From JAUXEH01 sp965533275 (lineage in GTDB: Bacteria; Acidobacteriota; Aminicenantia; Aminicenantales; Aminicenantaceae), in contig CBESWG010000046.1 of assembly GCA_965533275.1 (NCBI GenBank), positions 1 to 23,316 on the forward strand: 23,316 nucleotides of DNA, in the 5' to 3' direction. Shown in pieces: positions 8,181 to 15,419 of the stretch. A program made the position numbers and the translations under genes. The notes beneath the pieces were generated by a model. That model was not told the DNA's origin. It saw nothing but the letters and a program-made list of their open reading frames with translations, and made no database searches. The first letter of the stretch is position 1. Every line of letters starts with the position of its first letter.

Positions 8181-9098
8181 ATGTCAAAGATACTGATCGC
8201 CGAAGACGACCTCATCACAGCCAAGATCATAGAGCGCCACCTGAAGAAGTGGGGCTACACGGTTTTTTTTGAAAATAACGGCGAAGACGGCTGGAAGACT
8301 CTCGAAAAAGAAAACATACAGATCGCTCTGCTGGACTGGATGATGCCCAAGATGGACGGCCTCCAGCTCTGCCGGAAGATTCGGGACTCACGTTCCGATC
8401 CCTACACGTATCTCATCCTGCTCACGGCCAGGGCGTCCACGGATGACATCGTAGAGGGCCTGAATGCAGGGGCGGACGACTACATCACAAAGCCGCTCGA
8501 ACCGGCCGAACTGCGGGCCCGCCTCATGACCGGGATCCGCATCATCGAGCTCGAGAACAAGAACAAACGCCTGCAGATAAAACTGGAAAAACTGGCCCGG
8601 GAAGACAGCCTTACCGGCTTCTTGAACAAAAAGAACATCCACGAGCGGCTGGAAGAAGAGCTGAGTCGAGGGCTGCGCGAAAAGCAGCCGATCAGCGCGG
8701 TCCTCCTGGACATCGACAGATTCAAACAGATCAACGACTCACATGGGCACAACGCGGGAGACCAGGTGATCCTGGAGATCGCCGGGCGGCTGCGTGATAA
8801 TGTCCGCCGCCACGACCACATCGGCCGCTACGGAGGAGACGAGATCATGGTCCTGCTCTGGCACACTTCGACCGAACACCTCCGCATCGTCGCCGACCGG
8901 CTCTGCTCCTGTGTCTCGCGGGAACCCATCCCTACGGATGCGGGACCGCTTCAAGTTTCCGTCAGCGTGGGGGGAGCCTCTTCGGAAGACCACCTCAACA
9001 TCTCATCTGCAGACATGATCAAGGTTGCAGACCTGGCCCTGTATGATGCCAAACATCAGGGCCGTGACCGGGCTGTGATCAGAGAGATCCTGGAATAA
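8181..9098 (+). CDS. response regulator / diguanylate cyclase (REC-GGDEF)
   Basis: A 305-residue protein related to the first gene of the operon but with an intact output domain. The receiver holds LIAEDD at the N-terminus, phosphoacceptor Asp52 in LLDWMMP, Thr in LLTAR and Lys in TKPLEP. The GGDEF domain has the canonical substrate loop (DIDRFKQINDSHGHN) and the signature G-G-D-E-I at residues 218-222; the final Ile is a tolerated variant. An RxxD inhibitory site (RRHD) sits five residues upstream. The expected reaction is two GTP to c-di-GMP, controlled by phosphorylation and by product inhibition. The ATG at 8181 was chosen because GAGAGA precedes it, over a TTG at 8169 that overlaps the kinase stop. 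It is eight bases downstream of the kinase and shares its phosphorelay by context. Confidence 0.94.
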   Translation: MSKILIAEDDLITAKIIERHLKKWGYTVFFENNGEDGWKTLEKENIQIALLDWMMPKMDGLQLCRKIRDSRSDPYTYLILLTARASTDDIVEGLNAGADDYITKPLEPAELRARLMTGIRIIELENKNKRLQIKLEKLAREDSLTGFLNKKNIHERLEEELSRGLREKQPISAVLLDIDRFKQINDSHGHNAGDQVILEIAGRLRDNVRRHDHIGRYGGDEIMVLLWHTSTEHLRIVADRLCSCVSREPIPTDAGPLQVSVSVGGASSEDHLNISSADMIKVADLALYDAKHQGRDRAVIREILE

Positions 9099-9119
9099 GA
9101 TCGTAAAAGGAAAATGGAA

Positions 9120-9485
9120 ATGCTCAATGAAGAAATGACAGACAGCGTCATCGATTATGCCTCTGCCCTGGAACGGATCGGCGGGGACAGGGAGTTCCTC
9201 GATGAACTCCTCGGAATCTATCAGGAGGAGTTTGACCTGAACGTGGGTTCCCTCGACAAGGCCCTGCAAACACAGGACTTCACCGTCATACAGGAGATCG
9301 GCCACAGCCTCAAGGGATCGTCCGCCAACCTGAGCCTGAATCCGCTGAGGGACCAGGCCTATCTGATCGAAACAGCGGGTAGCGAATCCGACCTCGAGTT
9401 GGCCCAGCGCAGCGCCGTAGAGCTCAAGAAAGAATACCAGCGCCTCAAACAGCACCTTGAGGAAAAAACGAGGGCCAGCGCCTGA
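9120..9485 (+). CDS. stand-alone HPt (histidine phosphotransfer) domain protein
   Basis: A 121-residue helical protein carrying the HPt signature GHSLKGSSANLS with phospho-acceptor His62. It matches the family pattern HxxKG followed by small residues. Such proteins shuttle phosphate between receiver domains of a hybrid kinase and terminal response regulators. Here the hybrid kinase lacks its own HPt domain, and two REC-GGDEF regulators are encoded beside it, so this protein is the natural link. An ATG at 9114 is in frame, but AAGGA at 9107-9111 is spaced correctly for the ATG at 9120. The stop codon lies within a hairpin shared with the convergent DUF6599-like gene. Confidence 0.92.
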   Translation: MLNEEMTDSVIDYASALERIGGDREFLDELLGIYQEEFDLNVGSLDKALQTQDFTVIQEIGHSLKGSSANLSLNPLRDQAYLIETAGSESDLELAQRSAVELKKEYQRLKQHLEEKTRASA

Positions 9486-9498
9486 CTTGCGTCAGCGC
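9478..9498. terminator. hairpin shared by two convergent genes, possible bidirectional terminator
   Basis: GCGC-C-TGAC (9478-9486, one bulged C) pairs with GTCAGCGC (9491-9498) around a TTGC loop, so eight base pairs span both stop codons. On the forward strand six T lie at 9507-9512. On the reverse strand six T correspond to 9463-9468. Both T runs are 8-9 bases from the stem, so terminator function in each direction is plausible but not textbook. Confidence 0.5.
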
Positions 9499-10412
9499 GA
9501 TTCTAGTTTTTTCAGGAGGGAGGCCAGGAACCTCTCCCCCGTCTTTTCAAATCCATCCTTGATCTTCATCACACCACACAGGTAGCGGCCCGTGCGGCCG
9601 ACGTAGATGTTGTGGTAGTAGCGATCCTTGATGACATAGGCCCCGGACAGCTGTGTGATTGATGTTTTTCCCTTAGCTTCCAGATACTTGTCCAGCATTG
9701 TCCGTGCATCATCCTCGTCCTTCCCCTCGATCACAAAGCAGTCGAAAGACTGACCATCCAGTTCATATCCGGCCACGTACCCGCTGTGCAGGAACGCGTA
9801 TCCCATCACATTGTTGAGGATGTATTTTTCCGTGTTGGCGACCAGGCCCTCCTCAGGAAATGCGGCTAGCAAGGCTGGGAAGCCGCCCCCCTCACCGCTG
9901 ACACGTGTGACGATATCCTTGGCGAATCCCTTGAGTGCGCCATCGGAATCGTCCCCGCAGTCAAAACAGAGGAGCTTCACATAGAAGCGTCCGGCCAGGA
10001 AGTTCAGGGAGCCTTCCTCCAGGTAGCCCTGCACGCCGATCGCAAGGAAGGGATTCTCTGGATACCGTTCCGCGCTGTAGATCCCGAAAGAGTGGGTGGT
10101 ACTGCCCATGTCGTAGATCTCCACTGCCATCGCACCCTCCGTCCCCTGTTCCTGATATTGGGCCACGATCAGCTCCTGGAAATCATAGGAGAGATAGATC
10201 TCGGCCGCCCCGTTGATGTATTCGAACAGGTTTTCCGGGAAATAGGTCTGGGATTCCTCGCTCGGGGACCAGGACGAGACATCAGGCAGCAGCGCCTTGA
10301 GAGCCTCCTCGGACTGGGCCTGCAGCTGATCGGGGACAGCCAGCGGGCAACAGAGGCAGGCCAGGACGACTACGGCCGCCAGCATATTGTTCGAACGATG
10401 TGGTCTTTTCAT
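9492..10412 (-). CDS. secreted DUF6599-like protein of unknown function
   Basis: A 306-residue protein with an N-terminal export signal: a basic start (MKRPHR), a hydrophobic core from about residue 10 to 25, and a QAQS region that could be cleaved. The core also contains VLAC, a loose lipobox, so a lipoprotein is possible. The mature part begins with a YFPENLFEYINGAAE segment that I associate with the DUF6599 family, and contains LLCFDCGDD with two cysteines. No catalytic motif was recognised. Of three in-frame starts (GTG 10427, ATG 10418, ATG 10412), the last has GAGGAG at seven bases and gives the shortest clean signal peptide. It is divergent from the DUF362 / radical SAM / membrane synthase operon, and a shared role with it is a guess from position only. 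Confidence 0.75.
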   Translation of the reverse strand: MKRPHRSNNMLAAVVVLACLCCPLAVPDQLQAQSEEALKALLPDVSSWSPSEESQTYFPENLFEYINGAAEIYLSYDFQELIVAQYQEQGTEGAMAVEIYDMGSTTHSFGIYSAERYPENPFLAIGVQGYLEEGSLNFLAGRFYVKLLCFDCGDDSDGALKGFAKDIVTRVSGEGGGFPALLAAFPEEGLVANTEKYILNNVMGYAFLHSGYVAGYELDGQSFDCFVIEGKDEDDARTMLDKYLEAKGKTSITQLSGAYVIKDRYYHNIYVGRTGRYLCGVMKIKDGFEKTGERFLASLLKKLESR

Positions 10413-10444
10413 GCTCATGCTCCTCACGGTTTCAATGCACCGCT

Positions 10445-10473
10445 ACTATAGACGTTTCCCTCCTTTTTGACAA
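10445..10473 (-). promoter_or_regulatory. sigma70-like promoter of the DUF6599-like gene
   Basis: Read on the reverse strand, TTGTCA (10473-10468) and TATAGT (10450-10445) are 17 bases apart. Transcription would start near 10437 and give a leader of about 25 bases ahead of the ATG at 10412, which has its own GAGGAG. On the forward strand the same region contains TTGACA (10467-10472), but no -10 partner is seen for the divergent operon. Confidence 0.6.
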
Positions 10474-10507
10474 CCTGCTCTCGGGCAAGAGAGAGTGCCG
10501 CGGAGAC

Positions 10508-11449
10508 ATGTTGACAGAGGTTGGATTGGGGAGTACCTTGGGGAAGATGGCTGAATCAAAGGTTGTGATCGTCAGATCTCCGGGCATACTCTCCAGAGAC
10601 GGAGAGCTGGACGAGAGCCGGTTGGGGGCCATGTACGACCGGGGATTCAACCTCCTCGGCGGCTCCGTACGGAGCGAGGATCTCCTGCGCACCCTCTTCA
10701 CACGCACCGATACGATCGGAATCAAGGTCAACACCATCGGCGGCAGGGCGCTCTCCACTCGCCCGGAAACAGCGGCGGTCCTGGCTCGCTGCCTGGCTGC
10801 GGCGGGACAACGCGACGAAGAGATCATCGTTTGGGACCGCACCAACAGGGAGCTGCGCGAGGCCGGATTTGCCTTGAGGATGAACCAAAAAGGAAGCGGC
10901 TCCAGGACTTTCGGCACGGACACAGGGGGGATGGGCTACGAGAACCGGCTCGTGTCTCACCGCAGCATCGGCAGCCGGTTTTCTATCATCCAGGCCCAAA
11001 TGGTTACGGCTTCGATCAGTCTGGCGATCCTCAAGGACCACGGCCTGGCCGGGATCACAGCCGGCATGAAAAACTATTTCGGGGCCATCCACAACCCCAA
11101 CAAGTACCATGACGATCACTGCGATCCATACGTGGCGGAAGTGTTCGAGAGCGCGCCTGTAAAGGGAAAACACCGGCTGACCGTGATCGATGCACTGCGC
11201 GTCCAGTATCACCGGGGACCCGCCTACCATGCCGCCTGGGCCGAACCCGTGGGAGCCTTGATCTTCAGCACAGACCCGGTCGCTGCGGATTTCACGGGCT
11301 GGCAACTGATCGAACTGCTGAGAGAAAAAGCCGGGCTCCCCTCCCTGGCGGAAGAGGGGCGTGAGCCGTCCTACATCCGCACCGCCGGCTCGATGCAGCT
11401 GGGCCGGTGCCGCAGCGAGGACATCGAGCTCATCGAAGAGGTCCTATGA
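10508..11449 (+). CDS. DUF362 domain-containing protein
   Basis: A protein of about 313 residues resembling the DUF362 family, iron-sulfur-associated proteins of uncertain function found mostly in anaerobes. Family-like features are the VVIVRSPGI start of the first strand, IGIKVNTIGG, the SLAILKDHGLAGITAGMKNYFG segment, a HCDPYVAEVF motif, TVIDALRVQYHRGP and a FSTDPVAADFTGWQLI segment near the end. No signal peptide is seen, so it is probably cytoplasmic. The start is uncertain: ATG 10508 follows GGAGAC closely, while ATG 10547 (MAESKVV) lies nearer the conserved region. An upstream in-frame ATG at 10400 overlaps the divergent gene and is unlikely. Its stop overlaps the start of the radical SAM gene (ATGA, 11446-11449), so the two are probably translationally coupled. 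Confidence 0.82.
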   Translation: MLTEVGLGSTLGKMAESKVVIVRSPGILSRDGELDESRLGAMYDRGFNLLGGSVRSEDLLRTLFTRTDTIGIKVNTIGGRALSTRPETAAVLARCLAAAGQRDEEIIVWDRTNRELREAGFALRMNQKGSGSRTFGTDTGGMGYENRLVSHRSIGSRFSIIQAQMVTASISLAILKDHGLAGITAGMKNYFGAIHNPNKYHDDHCDPYVAEVFESAPVKGKHRLTVIDALRVQYHRGPAYHAAWAEPVGALIFSTDPVAADFTGWQLIELLREKAGLPSLAEEGREPSYIRTAGSMQLGRCRSEDIELIEEVL

Positions 11450-12567
11450 AGAGACGGCGTTTCATCCAGCTCGGCACGGGCGCAAGCCTGGCGGCCGGCT
11501 CCGGGCTGGCCCCCCTGTGCCTGGACCTGCACGCGTTCCAGTACTCCGCCAACCTATCCCGAGTGGAGGCTCGCTTCTATGAAAAGCTGCCCGACCGGGA
11601 GATCGAATGTCGGCTGTGCCCCCGCAACTGCAGGCTGGGAGACAAGGAGCGCGGCTACTGCGGCGTGCGGGAAAACCAGGGCGGGACCTATTATACCCTG
11701 GTCTATGGAAAAGCCTGCAGCGCCCATGCCGATCCCATCGAGAAGAAGCCCTTCTTCCACTTCCTGCCGGCCGCCCGGGCCCTCTCCATCGCAACGGCGG
11801 GCTGCAATGTCAACTGCCGGTTCTGCCAGAACTGGGAGATATCCCAGGTTCGGCCGGAACAGATCCGCCACTTCGATCTCCCGCCCGCAGCCGCCGCCCA
11901 GGCGGCGCTCCAGAACAATTGCGCCGCCATCGCCTATACCTACTCTGAACCCATCGTGTTTTTCGAGTATATGTACGACACAGCGGTCGCAGCTCGCGAC
12001 AGAGGCATCAAGAACGTGGTGGTCACCGGAGGCCACATCAATCCGGAGCCCCTCCGGGAACTCCTCGATGTCGTGGACGCCGTCAAGATAGATCTCAAGG
12101 CCTTTGACCAGGATTTTTATTCCCGATACGTCAAGGGCGAACTGCAGCCTGTTTTGGATGCCATCCGGGCCGTCGCACAGAGCCCTGCCTGGCTGGAGAT
12201 CGTCTATCTCGTCATCCCTTCCCTGAATGACCGGACCACAGATCTGAGAGCCATGTGCCATTGGATAAAGGAGGAGATCGGCCCCAGTGTGCCCCTGCAC
12301 TTCAGCCGGTTCCGCCCGGAATACCTCATGAAGAACCTGCCCCCTACTCCGGTCTCCACCCTGGAAAAAGCCCATGGAATCGCCCGGGAGGAGGGCCTGG
12401 ATTTCGTCTACGTCGGGAACGTTCCGGGACACGAGGGAGAAAATACCTTCTGCTCCCAATGCGGCAAGCCTGTGGTCCGGAGGTGGGGATACGAGGTCAG
12501 AGATGTCCGCATTGAGGGCGGCCGCTGCTCCCACTGCGGCCATACGGTCCCGGGTGTCTGGGTGTAA
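11446..12567 (+). CDS. radical SAM protein of the AmmeMemoRadiSam / PflA-like type, with Tat-like N-terminus
   Basis: A 373-residue radical SAM enzyme. The [4Fe-4S]/SAM motif CxxxCxxC is at Cys120, Cys124 and Cys127 in AGCNVNCRFCQNWEIS. An N-terminal cysteine cluster (Cys55, Cys58, Cys62, Cys72) and a C-terminal pair of CxxC motifs (CSQC, CSHC) look like further metal sites. A TYSEPIVFFEY segment, VKIDLKAFD and HFSRFRPEY are typical of the COG1180 subgroup named after AMMECR1 and Memo, neither of which is encoded here. The first residues read MKRRRFIQLGTGASLAAGSG, a twin-arginine-type signal, so the protein may be exported folded; that would be unusual for a radical SAM enzyme. The start overlaps the DUF362 stop and has GAGGT upstream. 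The substrate is unknown. Confidence 0.88.
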   Translation: MKRRRFIQLGTGASLAAGSGLAPLCLDLHAFQYSANLSRVEARFYEKLPDREIECRLCPRNCRLGDKERGYCGVRENQGGTYYTLVYGKACSAHADPIEKKPFFHFLPAARALSIATAGCNVNCRFCQNWEISQVRPEQIRHFDLPPAAAAQAALQNNCAAIAYTYSEPIVFFEYMYDTAVAARDRGIKNVVVTGGHINPEPLRELLDVVDAVKIDLKAFDQDFYSRYVKGELQPVLDAIRAVAQSPAWLEIVYLVIPSLNDRTTDLRAMCHWIKEEIGPSVPLHFSRFRPEYLMKNLPPTPVSTLEKAHGIAREEGLDFVYVGNVPGHEGENTFCSQCGKPVVRRWGYEVRDVRIEGGRCSHCGHTVPGVWV

Positions 12568-12577
12568 GGAGCCCTTG

Positions 12578-14731
12578 GTGAGTCCGACGCGAGACGGACT
12601 GAGGAAGCCTCCCGCATTCCTGTTGGGCTTTTTCGCACTCTCCTGTCAGGTCCTGCTGATGAGGGAGTTCGCTGCCCATTTTTCCGGGAACGAAGTCGTT
12701 TTTGGCTTGCTGCTGGCGGCCTGGCTCCTCTGGACCGGACTGGGAAGCATCCTGGCCGCACGTTTCCGGTTCACAGAACAGCGGTTTTCAGGGGTGTACA
12801 CGGCCGCGATCCTGGCCTTCCCCCTCAGCCTGGGGATGCTGCGCCTCTCCCGATTCAGCCTGGGGCTGCTGCCGGGAGAGGCCTCCGGATTGGCCCCGGC
12901 AGCGATGTTCGCCCTGCTGCTGACGAGCCTCATCTGCCTTCCCCTGGGAGGCCTCTTTGTATTGAATACACGGGCCTCGGCAGGGAAGCTGTCGTATGTC
13001 TACTTCTGGGAGGCGCTGGGTTCGAGTGCCTCAGGCTGCGTCATCTATTTTTTCCTGATCCCCCGCTTATCGAACTGGCAGGCGGCAGCCGTGCTCGGGG
13101 GGGCGGCAGCCCTCTGCGTTTTTGTCTGGGTGGGTGCGCGAGGGCGGTGGCCGATCCTGGTTCTGAGCCTCGCCGCAATGGCGGGGCTCTGGATATGCGA
13201 CCTCCCCTCACAGCGGCTCTACTGGAAGCCCTATGACCTGGTCGAGAGCCGGGATTCGCTCTACGGCAAACTGCAGATGCTCCGGACAGCGGAGCAGGCT
13301 ACCCTCTACGGCAACGGTGTCCCGGTCTACTCTCTCCCCGATCCCGATGCCGCCGAAGAGGCCGTACACTTCGCGCTCCTGCAGAGGCCGGATGCAAAAA
13401 ACATCCTGCTCATCGGCGGGGGCGTGGGGGGGGACCTGGCCGAACTCCTCAAGTATCCGGTGACCCGGATCGATTACGTGGAGCCCGACTCAGAGATCAT
13501 CAGGTTTTCCCGACGCTATCTCAAGGAGGCAGAGGGGCGCTCTCTGGATGACGGCCGCGTGAGGATCCTGCACACCGACGGCCGCACGCACCTCAGGAGG
13601 ACCCCCAATACCTATGACGTCATCATCGTGGACCTTCCCGATCCCAGCACTGCCCATCTCAACCGCTTCTACACTCTGGAATTCTTTCAGACAGCGCGTC
13701 AGGGGCTCGCTCCGGGGGGCCTGTTCTCTTTCCGTGTCAACTCGGCCGAAAACTACATCAGCCGCGAACTCGGCAGCTTCCTGGCCAGCCTATACACCAC
13801 CCTGGGGGAAGTGTTCGCAGAAGTCGAGGTAGTCCCTGGGAGCACGAACATCTTCCTGGCCGCTTCGGTTCTGGACACGCTGGACGGCGAGGCGCTGGCT
13901 GAGCGCATCGCTTCCCTGGGGATCGAGAACCGGTACGTCACTCCGGCCCTGCTGCGTGTCCGGCTGGATCCGCTCCGCCGTCTTCAGCTCACGGACGCCC
14001 TGGAGTCTTCGCCGACGCGTCTCAACCGGGATCTCTCTCCCATAAGCTACTTTTATTCCGCCGTCCTCTGGTCCACCCGGTTCCGAGGCCTGGAATCCCG
14101 CCTTTTCTCAGCCCTTTCCGGTCTGGACCGGTCCTGGCTCCTGGATGCCCCCCTGGCCGTCTTCGTGCTCATCCTCCTGGCTTTGGGGGTCCGAGGCAAG
14201 CGATCCACATTCCTGCTCACGCCCCTGGCTGTCATGGGCTGGACCACGATCGTATGTGAGGTCATCGCCATCCTCGCTTTCCAGACCATGCATGGCTCTC
14301 TTTATCACAGCCTAGCCCTTCTTTTTGGGTCCTTCATGCTGGGAGTGTCCCTCGGGGCTCTGCGGGGGACAAGGCGCCCCAGCGTCAGGTTCTCCAATAT
14401 AGTACTGCTCCAGGCTCTAACCTGCCTCCTGCTGCTGGGGCTCCGGCTTGGTGTAGTTACCGCGCCTCCGTTCCTGTTCTTTCTCCTGTTTCTGATCCTC
14501 CTGGGATACTTGGGAGGCGACCTGTTTGTCACGGCCAACCGGCTCTTCCTCAAGCAGAGTGACAACGTCGGGATCGGATATGGGCTGGACCTTTTGGGAT
14601 CGTTCCTGGGAGCCCTCATCGCCTCCTCGATACTGGTTCCGATCGTGGGACTGGTCCCTTTGACGCAGTACGTTCTGCTGGCCAACTCCTTCTGCCTGCT
14701 CTATGTTCTCTGGGGCCTGCGCAGGGCCTGA
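12578..14731 (+). CDS. polytopic membrane protein with spermidine synthase-like domain
   Basis: A 717-residue protein: about seven hydrophobic segments (residues 8-210), a soluble Rossmann domain (about 225-430), then about six or seven further segments to the C-terminus. The soluble domain resembles polyamine aminopropyltransferases: GGGVGGD at residues 280-286, an acidic residue in DYVEPDSEI, TDGRTHL, and VDLPDP with Asp352 and Asp355. The usual GGGDGG loop has Val in place of Asp, so the substrate may differ from decarboxylated SAM and putrescine. The start is GTG 12578, with AGGAG six bases upstream and ten bases after the radical SAM stop. An in-frame ATG at 12374 lies deep inside the radical SAM gene and is rejected. 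By context it works with the DUF362 and radical SAM proteins; the chemistry is unknown. Confidence 0.87.
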   Translation: MSPTRDGLRKPPAFLLGFFALSCQVLLMREFAAHFSGNEVVFGLLLAAWLLWTGLGSILAARFRFTEQRFSGVYTAAILAFPLSLGMLRLSRFSLGLLPGEASGLAPAAMFALLLTSLICLPLGGLFVLNTRASAGKLSYVYFWEALGSSASGCVIYFFLIPRLSNWQAAAVLGGAAALCVFVWVGARGRWPILVLSLAAMAGLWICDLPSQRLYWKPYDLVESRDSLYGKLQMLRTAEQATLYGNGVPVYSLPDPDAAEEAVHFALLQRPDAKNILLIGGGVGGDLAELLKYPVTRIDYVEPDSEIIRFSRRYLKEAEGRSLDDGRVRILHTDGRTHLRRTPNTYDVIIVDLPDPSTAHLNRFYTLEFFQTARQGLAPGGLFSFRVNSAENYISRELGSFLASLYTTLGEVFAEVEVVPGSTNIFLAASVLDTLDGEALAERIASLGIENRYVTPALLRVRLDPLRRLQLTDALESSPTRLNRDLSPISYFYSAVLWSTRFRGLESRLFSALSGLDRSWLLDAPLAVFVLILLALGVRGKRSTFLLTPLAVMGWTTIVCEVIAILAFQTMHGSLYHSLALLFGSFMLGVSLGALRGTRRPSVRFSNIVLLQALTCLLLLGLRLGVVTAPPFLFFLLFLILLGYLGGDLFVTANRLFLKQSDNVGIGYGLDLLGSFLGALIASSILVPIVGLVPLTQYVLLANSFCLLYVLWGLRRA

Positions 14732-14743
14732 AATCAGGCCCCA
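14711..14743 (+). other. overlapping hairpins at the end of the membrane synthase gene
   Basis: A perfect GGGCCTGA / TCAGGCCC hairpin occupies 14724-14741 and contains the stop codon. A second left arm, TGGGGCCTG at 14711-14719, can pair with CAGGCCCCA at 14735-14743 instead. There is no T run after either, so an ordinary intrinsic terminator is not supported on this strand. Confidence 0.5.
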
Positions 14744-14954
14744 AAAATCGCCAGATCCGAGGCCATTTGAGGCTGCCCAAAAATCCCGTATCTCACTGTT
14801 TTTACTAAGGTTACATGAGCCTGAGCTTCGGGCCTCAAAACTTTCCCGCAATTCCTTGACACCCTGGGGCAATTGTGCTTTACTGGAGAGTCTTTTTTTG
14901 CTTATAGCATAATAATTTATAGCTATGAGACTTCTGTTCGAAGGGAAGTTTCAC
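14732..14954 (+). promoter_or_regulatory. intergenic control region of the hdr-kor-flx operon
   Basis: This 223-base gap holds, in order, two copies of CCCAAAAATC (14740-14749 and 14776-14785), an 8-base inverted repeat TTTGAGGC / GCCTCAAA (14766-14773 and 14832-14839), the promoter at 14856-14884, and two TTATAGC copies 15 bases apart (14902-14908, 14917-14923) in the AT-rich leader. None is matched to a known regulator. Confidence 0.4.
14856..14884 (+). promoter_or_regulatory. sigma70-like promoter of the hdr-kor-flx operon
   Basis: A perfect TTGACA -35 (14856-14861) and TTTACT -10 (14879-14884, four of six consensus bases) are separated by 17 bases. Transcription would start near 14891, giving a leader of about 64 bases before hdrC. 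No other strong promoter is seen downstream in the cluster, where gaps are mostly absent. Confidence 0.6.
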
Positions 14955-15362
14955 ATGCGCACTAATCTTTCGCGTAGTAAAATCCGCGACCCGTTCGTAG
15001 TCAAGGTCGAGGAACTCTCCGGCCAAAACCTGCTGGTGTGCTACCAGTGCGGCAAGTGCTCCGCCGGGTGTCCGGCGGTCCACGAAATGGACATCCTGCC
15101 CAATCAGATCATCCGCTTCGCCCAGATGGGCCTCAAGGAAGAACTGTTGGAGTCCAATGCCATCTGGGTATGCGCCTCATGCATGACCTGCAACGTACGC
15201 TGCCCCAAGGGCATCAACATCGCTGAAGTCATCGAAGCTCTCCGGCAGATCCTGCTGCGTCAGAGGAAAGACCACGTCAACGTGGAAGAACTGAAGCCCT
15301 CTGAACGAAGTGATGTCCCGCCGATAGCCCTGATCAGTAATTTTCGAAAATTCACCTCCTGA
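14955..15362 (+). CDS. hdrC: heterodisulfide reductase subunit C-like iron-sulfur protein
   Basis: A 135-residue ferredoxin-like protein with two CxxCxxCxxxCP motifs: Cys29, 32, 35, 39 (CYQCGKCSAGCP) and Cys73, 76, 79, 83 (CASCMTCNVRCP). Each should hold a [4Fe-4S] cluster. The short sequence between them (DILPNQIIRFAQMGL) is characteristic of soluble HdrC, which carries electrons from HdrA to HdrB. No membrane segment is present. ATG 14955 has AAGGGA eight bases upstream. An in-frame ATG at 14925 lacks a ribosome site. It is the first gene of the cluster behind the promoter at 14856-14884 and is followed after 57 bases by hdrB. Confidence 0.92.
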   Translation: MRTNLSRSKIRDPFVVKVEELSGQNLLVCYQCGKCSAGCPAVHEMDILPNQIIRFAQMGLKEELLESNAIWVCASCMTCNVRCPKGINIAEVIEALRQILLRQRKDHVNVEELKPSERSDVPPIALISNFRKFTS

Positions 15363-15419
15363 CGCAGAAATGCTTCCTTGCTTCACCACTAATCCCAAAC
15401 CCAAGAGGATTAATTCCAA

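Noticed and set aside
5167..8187. Two long reverse-strand open frames (481 and 478 codons) opposite the hybrid kinase
   Set aside because: Antisense frames stay open because of the GC-rich third-position bias. The forward kinase has complete domains throughout, and the reverse translations match nothing recognisable.
10400..10507. N-terminal extension of the DUF362 protein to an ATG at 10400
   Set aside because: It overlaps the start and promoter of the divergent DUF6599-like gene, and its translation is not family-like.
12374..12577. N-terminal extension of the membrane synthase to an ATG at 12374
   Set aside because: It lies within the radical SAM gene in another frame. GTG 12578 has a well-spaced AGGAG and begins just before the first membrane segment.
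14892..14899. T run (TCTTTTTTT) as an intrinsic terminator before hdrC
   Set aside because: No stable stem precedes it, and it lies downstream of the predicted transcription start of the hdr operon.
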